Shown piece after piece: positions 19,701 through 29,443 of a stretch of DNA of 64,000 bases. Each line of letters begins with the position of its first letter. The first letter of the stretch is position 1. Under the pieces are notes generated by a model. That model did no database searches. It was given only the letters and a program-made list of their open reading frames with translations, and was not told where the DNA came from. The translations under genes were made by a program, and so were the position numbers. Source of the stretch: Planctomycetota bacterium (GTDB lineage: Bacteria; Planctomycetota; PUPC01; DSUN01); the NCBI GenBank assembly GCA_035384565.1, contig DAOOIT010000001.1, forward strand, positions 62,001 to 126,000. The letters are read 5' to 3'.

Positions 19701-20450
19701 GTCGGGGAAGATGGTCCACAGGCTCTGCTGCGTGAGGGCATTCTTGTCCACGTACTCCCAGCGGCCATGGAGGATGCGGCCGTCGGGCATCACGCAGGGG
19801 TCGAACTCGTTGACGTTGTTGACGGAGATGGGATGGATGTCGGAGCCGTCGGCGTTCATCACGTGCAGAATGTTGACGCCGGAGTTGAAGCAGGGCACGA
19901 GTCCGGCGGGCCGCGTGGAGGTGAAGAGGATGCGGCCGTCGGGCAGGTAGCAGGGTGCGATGTCGTGCATGCCGCCCATGCTGCCCTTGTAGCTGGCGCA
20001 CGTCGAACTCGGGTCGGTCACCCGTCGCAGGCCGGTGCCGTCCACGCCGATCTCGTAGATGCTTGTCGAGCCGTTCGGCTCGCCTTTGAAGCAGAAGAGC
20101 AGCCTTTTCGCGTCCCAGGAGAGCTCCGGGTGGGTGTAGACGCCAACGCCGAGGGTGCCCGGCGTGGTCGGGTCAATGACCGGGCGGATCCTCCACTCGG
20201 CGGCGGGAGCCGAGGGGTTCTCGCAAATGTAGATGCCACCGCCGCCTGGGGGCCACTTGTAGTAGGTGTCGTAGATGTGAATGCCTGTGTACGAGTGGCG
20301 CTTGGTGAAGAGCAGCGGCGCATCGAGCAGGCCGCGGAGCGATTTCTTGGCTGGCGCGGACGGCGCGTCGGCTCCCCACGACGGGTTCGCCGCGACGAGA
20401 AGGGCCAGAGAAGCTGCGAGAAGGCAGCGGAGAGGGATTCGCTGGCTCAT
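16785..20450 (-). CDS. Secreted c-type cytochrome with HZS-alpha-like domain and LamG tail
   Basis: 1221 residues from ATG 20450, which has GGAG 8 nt upstream. Signal peptide ends NPSWG. Residues about 50-500 form a propeller-like region resembling the middle domain of hydrazine synthase alpha (WDAKRLLFCF, LPDGRILFTS). Three CxxCH haem motifs follow: CIGCH, CVSCH and CNKCH. Then come a fibronectin-III-like stretch (about 860-950) and a LamG domain at the C-terminus (about 1000-1215). This layout is common in planctomycete secretomes and is not evidence of anammox: no other hydrazine synthase subunit is present. Probable periplasmic redox protein attached to a carbohydrate-binding module; substrate unknown. 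Divergent from the next gene, with its own promoter. Confidence 0.82.
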   Translation of the reverse strand: MSQRIPLRCLLAASLALLVAANPSWGADAPSAPAKKSLRGLLDAPLLFTKRHSYTGIHIYDTYYKWPPGGGGIYICENPSAPAAEWRIRPVIDPTTPGTLGVGVYTHPELSWDAKRLLFCFKGEPNGSTSIYEIGVDGTGLRRVTDPSSTCASYKGSMGGMHDIAPCYLPDGRILFTSTRPAGLVPCFNSGVNILHVMNADGSDIHPISVNNVNEFDPCVMPDGRILHGRWEYVDKNALTQQSLWTIFPDGTNETALFANNMVHPEATLDARPVPDAPHLIASTFAPHNSTPTGTVAIINTHVSKNSPDAIYNFETPNDPTNDRGLSCEPWPISRDVLLYSGRPPGAKRNALMMIDREGNREVIYSDPDICCFTPMLVKPRPVPPVLASSKEREKAAGRFLVLDVYQGLAEHGVRRGEVKQLRVIEETSRVSPTPGGAMNQVFLMSGVLAWSSKIFHGVVPVEPDGSACFEAPSGRALYLQALDADGRLVQSMRTFVQAVPGVTRSCIGCHEHKYSTPIISSEILALKREPSKLQPESWGTGYVDYPSMVQPIFNRHCVSCHGGEKGFEGRLDLTGGWTEYFTNSYENLISRRETQVMAHLIAGIDCMNGTALFSVPIRPPRFHGSGAAPLAQELVGRHKEQGRIPNLTRTERDLIMAWIDTNGLFHGTWDYTTHGCSVKAWNGVQKALQAEMSAAGCNKCHTYFDGDWFNLERPEFSRILRAPLAAGKEGYGTAMCRNWKVDPTRQRIFVLRTGYAHGVTPVENFKAPPPAPVPEDDGKPVISFASTEDKHYQAMLAIIQNGRRAALAAPRADMPGAKLLPGMHRQFLYPPLPDPLPELKATVDADCIVHLSWERSARTIGLTAELHRGKTPDFEATKDTLLAETALFQHDDPAAEPGPQHYALFLSNPERQSKAIRTTITVPAPPPPPAPAGLKATPAPGRVDLTWQEVGRARYNVYRAKAGAAEFQRLTAEPTTELRYSDTTAPDGVQHAYVVRAVSARGAESDASATATAAPLAETKEPLFVAAFAENADAALFGGGTAKGTLHGGAKVANGALDVSGGGYATFDHRPEFDLGQRLTVELWVNMAAAGQMPIPVSCGHWNQAGWFLQRIGGHWRWHVGGIDCDGGRPEPGKWLHVVGTYDGQTARLYQDGRLIAEKAGAAILAKWSGPLHVGQYSAEPGAAFQVTGQIRGLKVYSRAMPPHDVAAAFKAAEPATTKP

Positions 20451-20500
20451 GCTCACGTCTCCATGCACATCGAGTCCGAAACAGCGGCCCCAACGTCGCC

Positions 20501-20529
20501 ATTCTACCGCGCGAGCGTGCGCGCTGCAA
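20501..20529 (-). promoter_or_regulatory. Promoter of the cytochrome/HZS-alpha-like gene
   Basis: On the minus strand TTGCAG-N17-TAGAAT. The predicted start gives a leader of about 45 nt before ATG 20450. It is back to back with the promoter at 20541-20569. Confidence 0.6.
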
Positions 20530-20540
20530 GGCGAATGCGT

Positions 20541-20569
20541 TTGCCTCAGGCCGCGCCACAGCGTATGAT
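20541..20569 (+). promoter_or_regulatory. Promoter of the Tat-exported isomerase-like gene
   Basis: TTGCCT-N17-TATGAT, followed within 9 nt by a strong ribosome site (AAAGGAGG) and ATG at 20591, implying a very short leader. Confidence 0.65.
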
Positions 20570-20590
20570 GGCGGCGGAAAGGAGGCTCCC

Positions 20591-22015
20591 ATGTCTACCT
20601 GCCACCTGTGTGAGAGGCCGGGCTGTGTGGCGCGGCACAGCCGCCGCCGCTTCCTCGCCGCCGCAGGCGCGACCACGATGGCGGCCAGGCTGGGGCTGCT
20701 GGACTTCGCGTCGTCGCTCTTCGCCCAGGAGGCCGCAAAGCCCGCGGGCAAGCCGCTGGTCAAGGTGGTCTTCGTGCGCCCCGACCAGGAGCCGATCGTG
20801 AGCTGGCCGGGCGGCAACTGCGACGTGCCCGCGCAGCAGGCCCTCTTCACGAAGACGCTCGAGGATGCGGCGAGGAAACTCGACGTTCAACTCGACATCC
20901 GCCACGCGCCGCTGAACAAGGCCGACGACATCGCGGCCCTGCTCGGCGTCCTTCAGAAGACACCGCCCGATGGCCTCCTCGTGGTGGCGATGAGCCTGTT
21001 CTTCTGGCAACCCGTCAACGACATCGTCGAGAAGCGTGGCGACGTGCCCACCATCGTCTACAGCCACGTCAGCGGCTTCACGCAGAACCTTCAGGTCGGG
21101 CGCAAGACGCCCAAGACCTTTGTCGGCGCAACCCACGAGGTCGCGTGGCTGGCCACCGCCCTCCGCATGTTCGCCGCCACCTGGCGCATGAAGAACACCC
21201 GCATCCTCATGCTCCGAAAGGCCGGCGACGACCTCACGCTCAAGCCCTGGGGCACCGTGGTGCATCCCATTGACCGCCCGCGTTTCGTCGAAGAACTCAA
21301 GAAGGTCGAGGAGACTGACGAGGTGCGCGCCATGGCCGACCTCTATGCCAGGAACGCCGCGAAGATCGTCGAGCCGTCGAAGGACGAGATCCTCACCGCC
21401 GCGAAGAACTACTTCACCATCCGCCGGCTCATGCAGTCCGAGGGCTGCCAGGGCGTGACCATTGACTGCCTCGGCTGGAAGGACCCCGTGTGCATGGCCT
21501 TCTCGCGCCTGCTCGACGAAGGGGTGGTCGCAGGCTGCGAGTGCGACCTCAACGCCGTCGTGGGCGAGCTGCTGAGCATCCACCTGCTCGGTCGTCCGGG
21601 CTTCATCCAGGACCCCTCCCCGAATACGGTGAACAACACCTTGATCGGCGCGCACTGCACCTCGCCCACGAGGCTCGAGGGCATGGACGCTCCGTACCGC
21701 GCGCCCTACTGGCTGCGCAGCTACCACACGCGCACGGGCGCCTCCGTGCAGGTCCTGTGGCCCGAAGGCAAGGACGCCACGGTGCTCCAGGCCAACGTCA
21801 ACGGCGGCATCTGGGTGGGCACGGGGCGCGTGCGCTCGAACATCCCGCAGCCGCCGACCGGCTGCTGCCGCACCGCCGTGGAACTGGAGATGAACGGCGT
21901 GGCCGACACGCGCGACGTCAAGGGCTTCCACCAGCTCTTCCTGCTCGGCAACCTCGAGCGCGAACTGCGCGCCTACGGCCAGCTCGCCGGTATTCCCGTT
22001 GCCGCCATCGCCTGA
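20591..22015 (+). CDS. Tat-exported L-fucose/arabinose-isomerase-fold protein
   Basis: 474 residues. A twin-arginine signal (SRRRFLAAAGA, residues 18-28) is preceded by an unusual Cys-rich N-terminus (CHLCERPGC, residues 4-12). The mature part resembles the L-fucose isomerase fold: a Rossmann-like N-terminal half (VKVVFVRPDQEP) and a later region with GCQGVTIDCLGW and a GELLSIHLLGRP helix. By homology it may bind or rearrange a sugar, but the family has many members without shown isomerase activity and export by Tat is atypical for an isomerase. SD AAAGGAGG is ideal. Monocistronic, divergent from the cytochrome gene; a neighbouring role in sugar processing is inferred only. Confidence 0.72.
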   Translation: MSTCHLCERPGCVARHSRRRFLAAAGATTMAARLGLLDFASSLFAQEAAKPAGKPLVKVVFVRPDQEPIVSWPGGNCDVPAQQALFTKTLEDAARKLDVQLDIRHAPLNKADDIAALLGVLQKTPPDGLLVVAMSLFFWQPVNDIVEKRGDVPTIVYSHVSGFTQNLQVGRKTPKTFVGATHEVAWLATALRMFAATWRMKNTRILMLRKAGDDLTLKPWGTVVHPIDRPRFVEELKKVEETDEVRAMADLYARNAAKIVEPSKDEILTAAKNYFTIRRLMQSEGCQGVTIDCLGWKDPVCMAFSRLLDEGVVAGCECDLNAVVGELLSIHLLGRPGFIQDPSPNTVNNTLIGAHCTSPTRLEGMDAPYRAPYWLRSYHTRTGASVQVLWPEGKDATVLQANVNGGIWVGTGRVRSNIPQPPTGCCRTAVELEMNGVADTRDVKGFHQLFLLGNLERELRAYGQLAGIPVAAIA

Positions 22016-22072
22016 AAAGCGGGGGGGAGGGGCCTGTTGTGAGGAGGCCCTTCGGCGCACCCCGCCGCCCAT

Positions 22073-22092
22073 GGGGCTTCGTGTACAAGCCC

Positions 22093-22093
<1 letters not shown>
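22073..22093. terminator. Hairpin between convergent genes
   Basis: GGGGCTT and AAGCCCC pair around CGTGTAC and touch the ilvB stop codon. A second weaker hairpin (GGGCCT/AGGCCC) lies just upstream. Candidate bidirectional terminator without U-tract. Confidence 0.35.
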
Positions 22094-23769
<1,676 letters not shown>

Positions 23770-23840
23770 GGGAAAATGCCTTCTCCAAGCCAGGGATCGA
23801 GGTGTCAGTCGCCCTACGCAAAGCCTCTCGCCTCATCGGG

Positions 23841-24722
23841 TCACACGGGCGATTCAGAGCCGAAACCAACGCCGGAGACCAGGCTGCGAACCGCATGCAC
23901 ACGGCCCACTCCCAGCCTGGCGGCGGCCTCGCGCGCCAGGCTCCAGGCCCCGGCCTCGCACAGCCCGAAGAGCCCGGAGCCGCTCCCCGTCATGCACGTG
24001 CCCGCGAACAGGCCGATGTCGGCGAGACGCGCCTTCAGGCCCCGCAACTCGGGCTGAAGCTCGGACGCCGCGTGCTCGAGGCGATTGAAAAGCCCTTTGC
24101 CCACCCTTGCCACGTTGCCCTGGGCCAGGCTTTCCAGGAGCATGCTAGCGCGCGCCCGCTCCGAAGTCAAGCGCACCCGCCCGTACGCCGCCGCCGTCGA
24201 GACCCCGAACGGCGGGCACACGAGCACGTAATGGAACGTTGCGGCAGCCGGCGCCGGCTCCACCACCTCCCCGCGGCCCGTACAGTGCGCCGTGCCGCCA
24301 TAGAGGAAGAATGCCACATCCGACCCCACGTCCGCCGCCACCTCGCGCAGTTCCTCGCGCGACAGCCCGAGGCCCCAGGCTTGGTTCAGGCCCACCAGCG
24401 TGCCCGCCGCGTCGCTGCTCCCGCCGCCCAGGCCCGCCTGTTGTGGGATGCGTTTCGTCAGCGCAAAGTGTGCGCCCCCCCGATAGCCCGTCCGCTCGCG
24501 CAGCGCCGCGGCCGCGCGCAGCACCAAGTTCCGCCCATTGGTCGGCAGCGACGGGTCCGAGCACTCCAGCGACAGCATCGGCTCGTCGCAGGGCGTGATC
24601 GCCAGGTCATCGAACAGGTCGATCGCCTGCATCACCGTGTCGAGGTCGTGGAACCCGTCCGGCCGCCGCCGCACGACCTCGAGGAACAGATTCAGCTTGG
24701 CGGGACAACGCACGAGGTTCAT
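23841..24722 (-). CDS. ispE: 4-diphosphocytidyl-2-C-methyl-D-erythritol kinase
   Basis: 293 residues. GHMP kinase that phosphorylates CDP-methylerythritol in the non-mevalonate isoprenoid pathway. Visible are the N-terminal catalytic Lys segment (CPAKLNLFLEV), the ATP-binding glycine loop (QQAGLGGGSSDAAG, near residue 95) and the acidic segment with the catalytic Asp (GSDVAFFLYGG). The gene starts 9 nt after the stop of the beta-helix lipoprotein gene, so the two are probably cotranscribed. Confidence 0.92.
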   Translation of the reverse strand: MNLVRCPAKLNLFLEVVRRRPDGFHDLDTVMQAIDLFDDLAITPCDEPMLSLECSDPSLPTNGRNLVLRAAAALRERTGYRGGAHFALTKRIPQQAGLGGGSSDAAGTLVGLNQAWGLGLSREELREVAADVGSDVAFFLYGGTAHCTGRGEVVEPAPAAATFHYVLVCPPFGVSTAAAYGRVRLTSERARASMLLESLAQGNVARVGKGLFNRLEHAASELQPELRGLKARLADIGLFAGTCMTGSGSGLFGLCEAGAWSLAREAAARLGVGRVHAVRSLVSGVGFGSESPV

Positions 24723-24731
24723 GCAGTGCGC

Positions 24732-26963
24732 CTATTGCTGCCCGTGTTCGAGGCGGGTGGGCTTCTCGCGCGCGCCCTCGGCCTCGACGATGGGCCACGA
24801 GGCACGCAAGGGCGATTTGTAGGGGCCGATCTTCCCGACGGGGATCGGCTGAAACCCCAGCTTGAACGCGGGCGATTCGGGCCGCAGGCGATAGTCGTCC
24901 TTCTCGGGCGCGACGAAGAGCGGGTCGGCGACGAGGGAATGGGTATCCTTGCCCAGGGCCTGCCAGGCAGCCCATTCGTCGGCGCCGGGCTTGTCCTTCG
25001 CGGGCTGGCCGACGAAGATCGGCAGGCCGTAGTGCCATATGAGGTTGTAGTCGAACTCGTTGCGGTCGAGCGGCACGTTGGCGTTCAGGCGGTAGAGGCG
25101 CGACTTCTCGCCGCGATAGGCCACGATGTTCCGGCGGAAGACGTTGCCCGTCATGATCTTGCCGTCGGGCAGCACGGCGTCCTTGGGGTGAAGCCCCATG
25201 TTCCGCATCGCTTTCCAGGCGGGCTGGTTGGCGACCGACTCGTAGCCCTTGACCATCGAGGGCAGGTGGCTCGTCCAGTACGAATGCTTGTCGGTCCAGC
25301 CGTTGTACTCCACCTGCTGGAGGGTGGCGTCAACCAGGATATTGTTCTCGATGAGGTTGTCGCGGCCGTTGTGCAGGTGCACGAGCCCGCGAATGCAGCG
25401 CGCGACGATGTTGCCGACCACGTCTACGCCGCCCGCATTGTCGTCGAGGTACACGCCCCAGCAGTAGTGAGGCGAGACCCACTTGCCGTTCTCCATGCCG
25501 AAGCCGATGAGGTCGTGGAAGAAGTTGTAGCGGATGACCGTGCCGCGGGACGAGATCCAGTCGCGTCCGCCGGTGTAGACGGCGCCGGTGTCGGCGGTTT
25601 CGAGGTTCACGTGGCGGATGTGGTTGAACTCGATGACGAGGTTGTTGCCGCTGAAGCCGATGCCCCAGCGGGGGCCGTCGTGGATGAGGTTGTGCGACGC
25701 GCGGTTGCCGCAGCCGTGGAGCGACACGCCGACGCCCTGTTTGTAGTAGACGCCCACGTGGTGGATGTAGTTGTTGTCGGCGTAGTTCTCGGCGGGGGTG
25801 AGCGTGATGCAGTCGCCGCCGCCGATCGAGATGGCGTCGCGGCCGATCTCGTAGAGGTCATTACCGACGACGCCGTTGCGCGCCCCGCCGCTCACGCTCA
25901 CGCCGCTGCCGCCATAGTCGCCCACGTTGCGGATCGTGTTGCCTGCGATCAGGCAATCGGAGGCGTCCTTGAGCACGACGGCGGTGCCCTCGCAGCACTC
26001 GATGGTGAAGCCCTGGAATGCAATGTGCGCGGCGCCCTTGCCGATCTCAATGATGGTGCGCAGCGTGGGCGCGTAGACGGGCCGGCCCGCCAGGGGCTCG
26101 GGCGGCCAGAAGTAGAGCATGCCCGCCTTGGCGTCGAGATACCACTCGCCCGACGCATCGAGTTCCTCGAGAAGGCCCTGCACGTAATAGCGGTCGCCGG
26201 GGCGGATGGGATACGAGCAGTCGCCCGCGAGGGTGATGAGACGTTTCTCGCGGTCAATCGAGGCGATGCGGACGATGTTGTTCCACCAGTTGTAGCGGGG
26301 GAAGACGAAGACTTCGCCCTCCTGGGGGTTCGCCCACGCGCGGGCGTCGGCCTCCTTGTAGTGGAGCGTGCGGCGGCTCTCGCCGGGCACGTCCTTGTAC
26401 ATGGGGATGAACGTGCCGTCGGCGTAGGCCCAGCCGCCGCCGTACGGGTTGTCGGGGTCGTAATTGGGGTAGCGGGCGAGGGGCTGGCGTTTGCCATTGA
26501 AGAAGAGCTGGCGGAAGGCGATGCCCTTGAAGCCCTGGGCATTCACATCGGCTTTCAGAATGCTGCCCCGGTGCGGGGTGAAGCCCGTGATGGGCTTGCC
26601 GCCGATGAGGGCGGGCCGCTCGCTGGGGTACGCGCGGTACACGATGGGCGCCTCGGCCGTGCCGGAGTCCTCGAGGCCGAGCGTGAAGGTCCGCGACAGG
26701 AAGTGCATGCCGCCGCGCACGAACACCGTGGCGCCGGCAGGCAGGCGCTGATCGGCCTTCCGCTTGCGCAACTCGTCGCGGGCGCGCTCCAGCGAGGCGA
26801 AGGGCCTGGCCTGGGAGCCGTCCCACGCATCGTTGCCATCGGTGGCCACGAACAGCACGCATTCGCCGGGCCGCGTCGGTTTGGGCATGGTCTTGCCTCC
26901 GAAACAGCCGAGGAGAAGCAGCACGCCGCCGCCGAGACACAGAGCTGTCCATTGCCGGTTCAT
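24732..26963 (-). CDS. Right-handed parallel beta-helix lipoprotein
   Basis: 743 residues. A lipoprotein signal with lipobox LLGC (Cys 19) is followed by an opening typical of secreted beta-helix proteins (FVATDGNDAWDGS). The middle (about 290-520) is a run of beta-helix coils rich in turns such as CLIAGNTIRNVGDYG, NNYIHHVGVYY and NNLVIEFNHIRHV. The family includes pectate-lyase-like and polysaccharide-epimerase folds; no catalytic residues can be assigned here. Likely an outer-membrane or cell-surface polysaccharide-acting or glycan-binding protein. ATG 26963 has GAGGAGG 6 nt upstream. Likely in an operon with ispE. Confidence 0.8.
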   Translation of the reverse strand: MNRQWTALCLGGGVLLLLGCFGGKTMPKPTRPGECVLFVATDGNDAWDGSQARPFASLERARDELRKRKADQRLPAGATVFVRGGMHFLSRTFTLGLEDSGTAEAPIVYRAYPSERPALIGGKPITGFTPHRGSILKADVNAQGFKGIAFRQLFFNGKRQPLARYPNYDPDNPYGGGWAYADGTFIPMYKDVPGESRRTLHYKEADARAWANPQEGEVFVFPRYNWWNNIVRIASIDREKRLITLAGDCSYPIRPGDRYYVQGLLEELDASGEWYLDAKAGMLYFWPPEPLAGRPVYAPTLRTIIEIGKGAAHIAFQGFTIECCEGTAVVLKDASDCLIAGNTIRNVGDYGGSGVSVSGGARNGVVGNDLYEIGRDAISIGGGDCITLTPAENYADNNYIHHVGVYYKQGVGVSLHGCGNRASHNLIHDGPRWGIGFSGNNLVIEFNHIRHVNLETADTGAVYTGGRDWISSRGTVIRYNFFHDLIGFGMENGKWVSPHYCWGVYLDDNAGGVDVVGNIVARCIRGLVHLHNGRDNLIENNILVDATLQQVEYNGWTDKHSYWTSHLPSMVKGYESVANQPAWKAMRNMGLHPKDAVLPDGKIMTGNVFRRNIVAYRGEKSRLYRLNANVPLDRNEFDYNLIWHYGLPIFVGQPAKDKPGADEWAAWQALGKDTHSLVADPLFVAPEKDDYRLRPESPAFKLGFQPIPVGKIGPYKSPLRASWPIVEAEGAREKPTRLEHGQQ

Positions 26964-27027
26964 GGCCGCCTCCTCTTGCAGGTTGTGCTACGGGGGGCCG
27001 CGCAGTCAAACGGGGCGGGGAGGGGGC

Positions 27028-28539
27028 TCACTCCCCGCCGGAGTACTCCGCGAGCTTGAGGCAGATGGCGTCCTGCGCATCGCGCACGTCGGCCAGGCTC
27101 GAGCGGAACTCGTTGACAAGAATCGAGAAGGCCAACAGCCGCCCCCCGCGCGTATCCAGGTAGCCCGAAAGGGCTGAGACGCCGGCGATGTAACCGGTCT
27201 TGGCGAACAAGTGGCCCTTCAGACTGTCGAGTCGCCGCGAGAGCGTGCCCTCGCCGGGCTCGGCGAGCGAGTGCAGGTAGAGGGCGCCCCATCGGCGGCC
27301 GTTTGCGTAGCAGAGGAGTTGGACCAGTTGCCGCGCGCTGAAGCGGTTGGTGCGCGCGAGGCCCGAGCCGTCGAAATAGCTGATCGCGCCGGTCACGCCC
27401 GCGTCGCGCAGGAACTTCTCGACGACGCCTGCGCCGGCCACCCACGTGCCCTGGCCGGCCTTCTCGCGGCCGAGGGTCTTCAGGATCAGCTCGGCGTAGA
27501 GGTTCTGGCTGTTGCGGTTGGCCACGGTCACCGCGTCCCTGAGGAGCGATGTGGTCGTGATCAACTCGCTCGTCTTGGCCGGTTCGATGCGCTCGGGCGG
27601 GGTGAGGAGGCGGACGGGGCCTCCGACGCGGATGCCCTTGGCCTCGAGCACCTCGGCGAAGACGGTGCCGGTGTAGAGGGCGGGCTCGTGGATGGTGATC
27701 CACATCTGGAGGGGCGCGCCCTGGGCTCGGATCTCGCCGGAAATGGTGAGGCGGTTCTCGCCCTTGCGGCGGCTCACGAGCACCTGATTGCCGCCGAGCC
27801 GTGCCTTGGTCGTGCGGCACGTGGTCACGAGGTCCACATACGAGGTGGGGGGGTCGGTCGAGGCAATGGCCGTGTCGCCCGGCTTGGTACCGGGCCGCAC
27901 CGTGACGAAAACGCAGTTGTCGTTGAAGGTCAGCGCGCTCACGGGCGCGCAGTACCAGGCCTGGAACTGGTTAGGCGGCCAGCCGGGGTGGAGGTGCTGG
28001 CGGTCGAAGTAGCTCTCGTCGGCCACGATGCCGCCGCGCACGCTCTTGATGCCGGCCTTGGCCACGGCGTCGGCCCACTCGGCGAGCACGGCCGTGGTCT
28101 TGCCCTGGTGGAAGCGGCCCGAGAGGCTCGGGTCGCCGCGGCCCACCAGCAGCAGGTCGCCTTCGAGCACACCGTTGGCGAGCACCTTGCCGCACGCGGA
28201 TACGGTGGTGCGGAACTCGAAGTCGGGCCCCAGCAGCTCGAGGGCGGCGGCCGTGGTCGCCAACTTGTTGTTCGACGCGACGATGAGCGGCTGGCCCCCG
28301 TTGCTGTCGAAAAGCCAGTCGCCGTTCGAAAGGTCCATCACGGCCACGCTAACCCGCGCGCGCCGCAGAGCGGGCGCGTCGGCGAGCTTGGTCAATTCAT
28401 CGGCGAGCTGCTTGCGGTTGAGGCCCTGGGGCTTCGGGGGGGACGCGACGGCCTTCGTGGCCGCAGGGGCAGCAGCACAGGTCGCGGCGAGGAACAGCAG
28501 GGAGGCCGGGATGAGCACGCGGAGCGGAAAGAGCGGCAA
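27028..28539 (-). CDS. dacB: D-alanyl-D-alanine carboxypeptidase/endopeptidase, PBP4 type (S13)
   Basis: 503 residues with a signal peptide. All three penicillin-binding motifs are present: SxxK as SNNK (Ser 89, Lys 92), SxN as SQN in NRNSQNLYAELILK, and KTG in FAKTGYIAGV near the C-terminus. Periplasmic trimming of peptidoglycan stem peptides, removing the terminal D-Ala or cutting cross-links. The start seems to be TTG at 28539 with GGGG 7 nt upstream; GTG 28518 is an alternative. It begins 12 nt after the TPR lipoprotein gene stop, so the two form an operon. Confidence 0.9.
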   Translation of the reverse strand: MPLFPLRVLIPASLLFLAATCAAAPAATKAVASPPKPQGLNRKQLADELTKLADAPALRRARVSVAVMDLSNGDWLFDSNGGQPLIVASNNKLATTAAALELLGPDFEFRTTVSACGKVLANGVLEGDLLLVGRGDPSLSGRFHQGKTTAVLAEWADAVAKAGIKSVRGGIVADESYFDRQHLHPGWPPNQFQAWYCAPVSALTFNDNCVFVTVRPGTKPGDTAIASTDPPTSYVDLVTTCRTTKARLGGNQVLVSRRKGENRLTISGEIRAQGAPLQMWITIHEPALYTGTVFAEVLEAKGIRVGGPVRLLTPPERIEPAKTSELITTTSLLRDAVTVANRNSQNLYAELILKTLGREKAGQGTWVAGAGVVEKFLRDAGVTGAISYFDGSGLARTNRFSARQLVQLLCYANGRRWGALYLHSLAEPGEGTLSRRLDSLKGHLFAKTGYIAGVSALSGYLDTRGGRLLAFSILVNEFRSSLADVRDAQDAICLKLAEYSGGE

Positions 28540-28551
28540 TCGGCGACCCCA

Positions 28552-29277
28552 TCATTCGGGCTTCAGGCGGCGGAGGTCGTCCTGCGCCAGCCACTCCCAC
28601 TCGGTGTGGGGGTACTTGGCGACAACGTGCTGGAAGGTCTCGCGGGCCTTGTCGAGCTGGGCGCCGTACTCGTAGCAGCGGGCGGCATAGTACCAGGCGG
28701 CCGGGGCAAGCGCGCTGTCGGGGTGGCGTTCGGCGAGGGAGCGGAACCCTGCCAGCGCCCTATCGAAGTCACGGGCCGCGAAATGCTCGCGCGCCACGTT
28801 GAACTCGCGCACGGCTGGCGGATTGGGGCGGAACCAGTCCCACGGGTGCCACCAGTGCTCGCGGAGCTGGTCCTCGGGCGGGCCGGCCTTCAGCGCCACC
28901 AGGTCCTGGCGGGCGAACACGGCCCAGTCGGTCTGCGGGTAGTCCTTCATGATGCGCCGGCAGGCGGCCATGGCCTCGGCGCGATTGCCCGCGTAGTACT
29001 GCGAGCTGGCGAGGTAGTAGAGCGCGGCAGGCTCGAGCGGATTCCTCGGGTAGGTGGCGAGGAAGCGCTGGAAGAGGAACGCGGCCTCGGCGTATTGGCG
29101 CTTCTTGTAGAGGGCGCGGCCTGCATCGTAGCGCCCCACGGGCGTGGGGCTGGCCTGCGACCAGAGGGTCTCGAGGCGCGCGCGGGCCTTCGCATCAGCT
29201 CCCGCGCCCGGCCCGCAGCCGGCCAGGGCCGCGAGCAGGCCGGCAAGGGCCACAGACGTCCGCCGGGAACTCCGCAT
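28552..29277 (-). CDS. TPR lipoprotein, BamD/YbgF-like
   Basis: 241 residues from ATG 29277, which has GGAGGAG 9 nt upstream; the frame continues upstream but those codons lie in the promoter. Lipobox LAGC follows an Arg-rich N-terminus. The mature part consists of tetratricopeptide repeats (ALYKKRQYAEAAFLFQRFL, ALYYLASSQYYAGNRAEA, AREHFAARDFDRALAGF). The pattern of helices with YPRN/YPHTEW turns recalls BamD (outer-membrane assembly) or CpoB. Which of these roles applies cannot be decided. Cotranscribed with dacB, consistent with an envelope function. Confidence 0.75.
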   Translation of the reverse strand: MRSSRRTSVALAGLLAALAGCGPGAGADAKARARLETLWSQASPTPVGRYDAGRALYKKRQYAEAAFLFQRFLATYPRNPLEPAALYYLASSQYYAGNRAEAMAACRRIMKDYPQTDWAVFARQDLVALKAGPPEDQLREHWWHPWDWFRPNPPAVREFNVAREHFAARDFDRALAGFRSLAERHPDSALAPAAWYYAARCYEYGAQLDKARETFQHVVAKYPHTEWEWLAQDDLRRLKPE

Positions 29278-29329
29278 GCCAGCATTCTCCTCCAGCACGC
29301 TCGCAATGAGCTTGCGCGACACAAGGTGT

Positions 29330-29358
29330 ACCCTAGCAAAACCGCGCCGGCGAGTCAA
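29330..29358 (-). promoter_or_regulatory. Promoter of the TPR lipoprotein-dacB operon
   Basis: Minus strand TTGACT-N17-TAGGGT, about 55 nt before ATG 29277. It excludes the longer start of that frame. Confidence 0.55.
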
Positions 29359-29443
29359 GGCGCACAAACACGGAACGCCAAGGCCAGGAGGCATTGCCCC
29401 CCCTGGCCTTGGGTGCGCTGAACGGTCAGATGCCGCGGGCCGC

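Noticed and set aside
16785..20450. Evidence of anammox (hydrazine synthase alpha)
   Set aside because: Only the alpha-like middle domain is present, fused to FN3 and LamG, and no other anammox gene is near; such proteins are widespread outside anammox bacteria.
16431..20801. Plus-strand open frame of more than 1400 codons opposite the cytochrome gene
   Set aside because: It runs antisense to a gene with clear CxxCH motifs and domains; another GC artefact.
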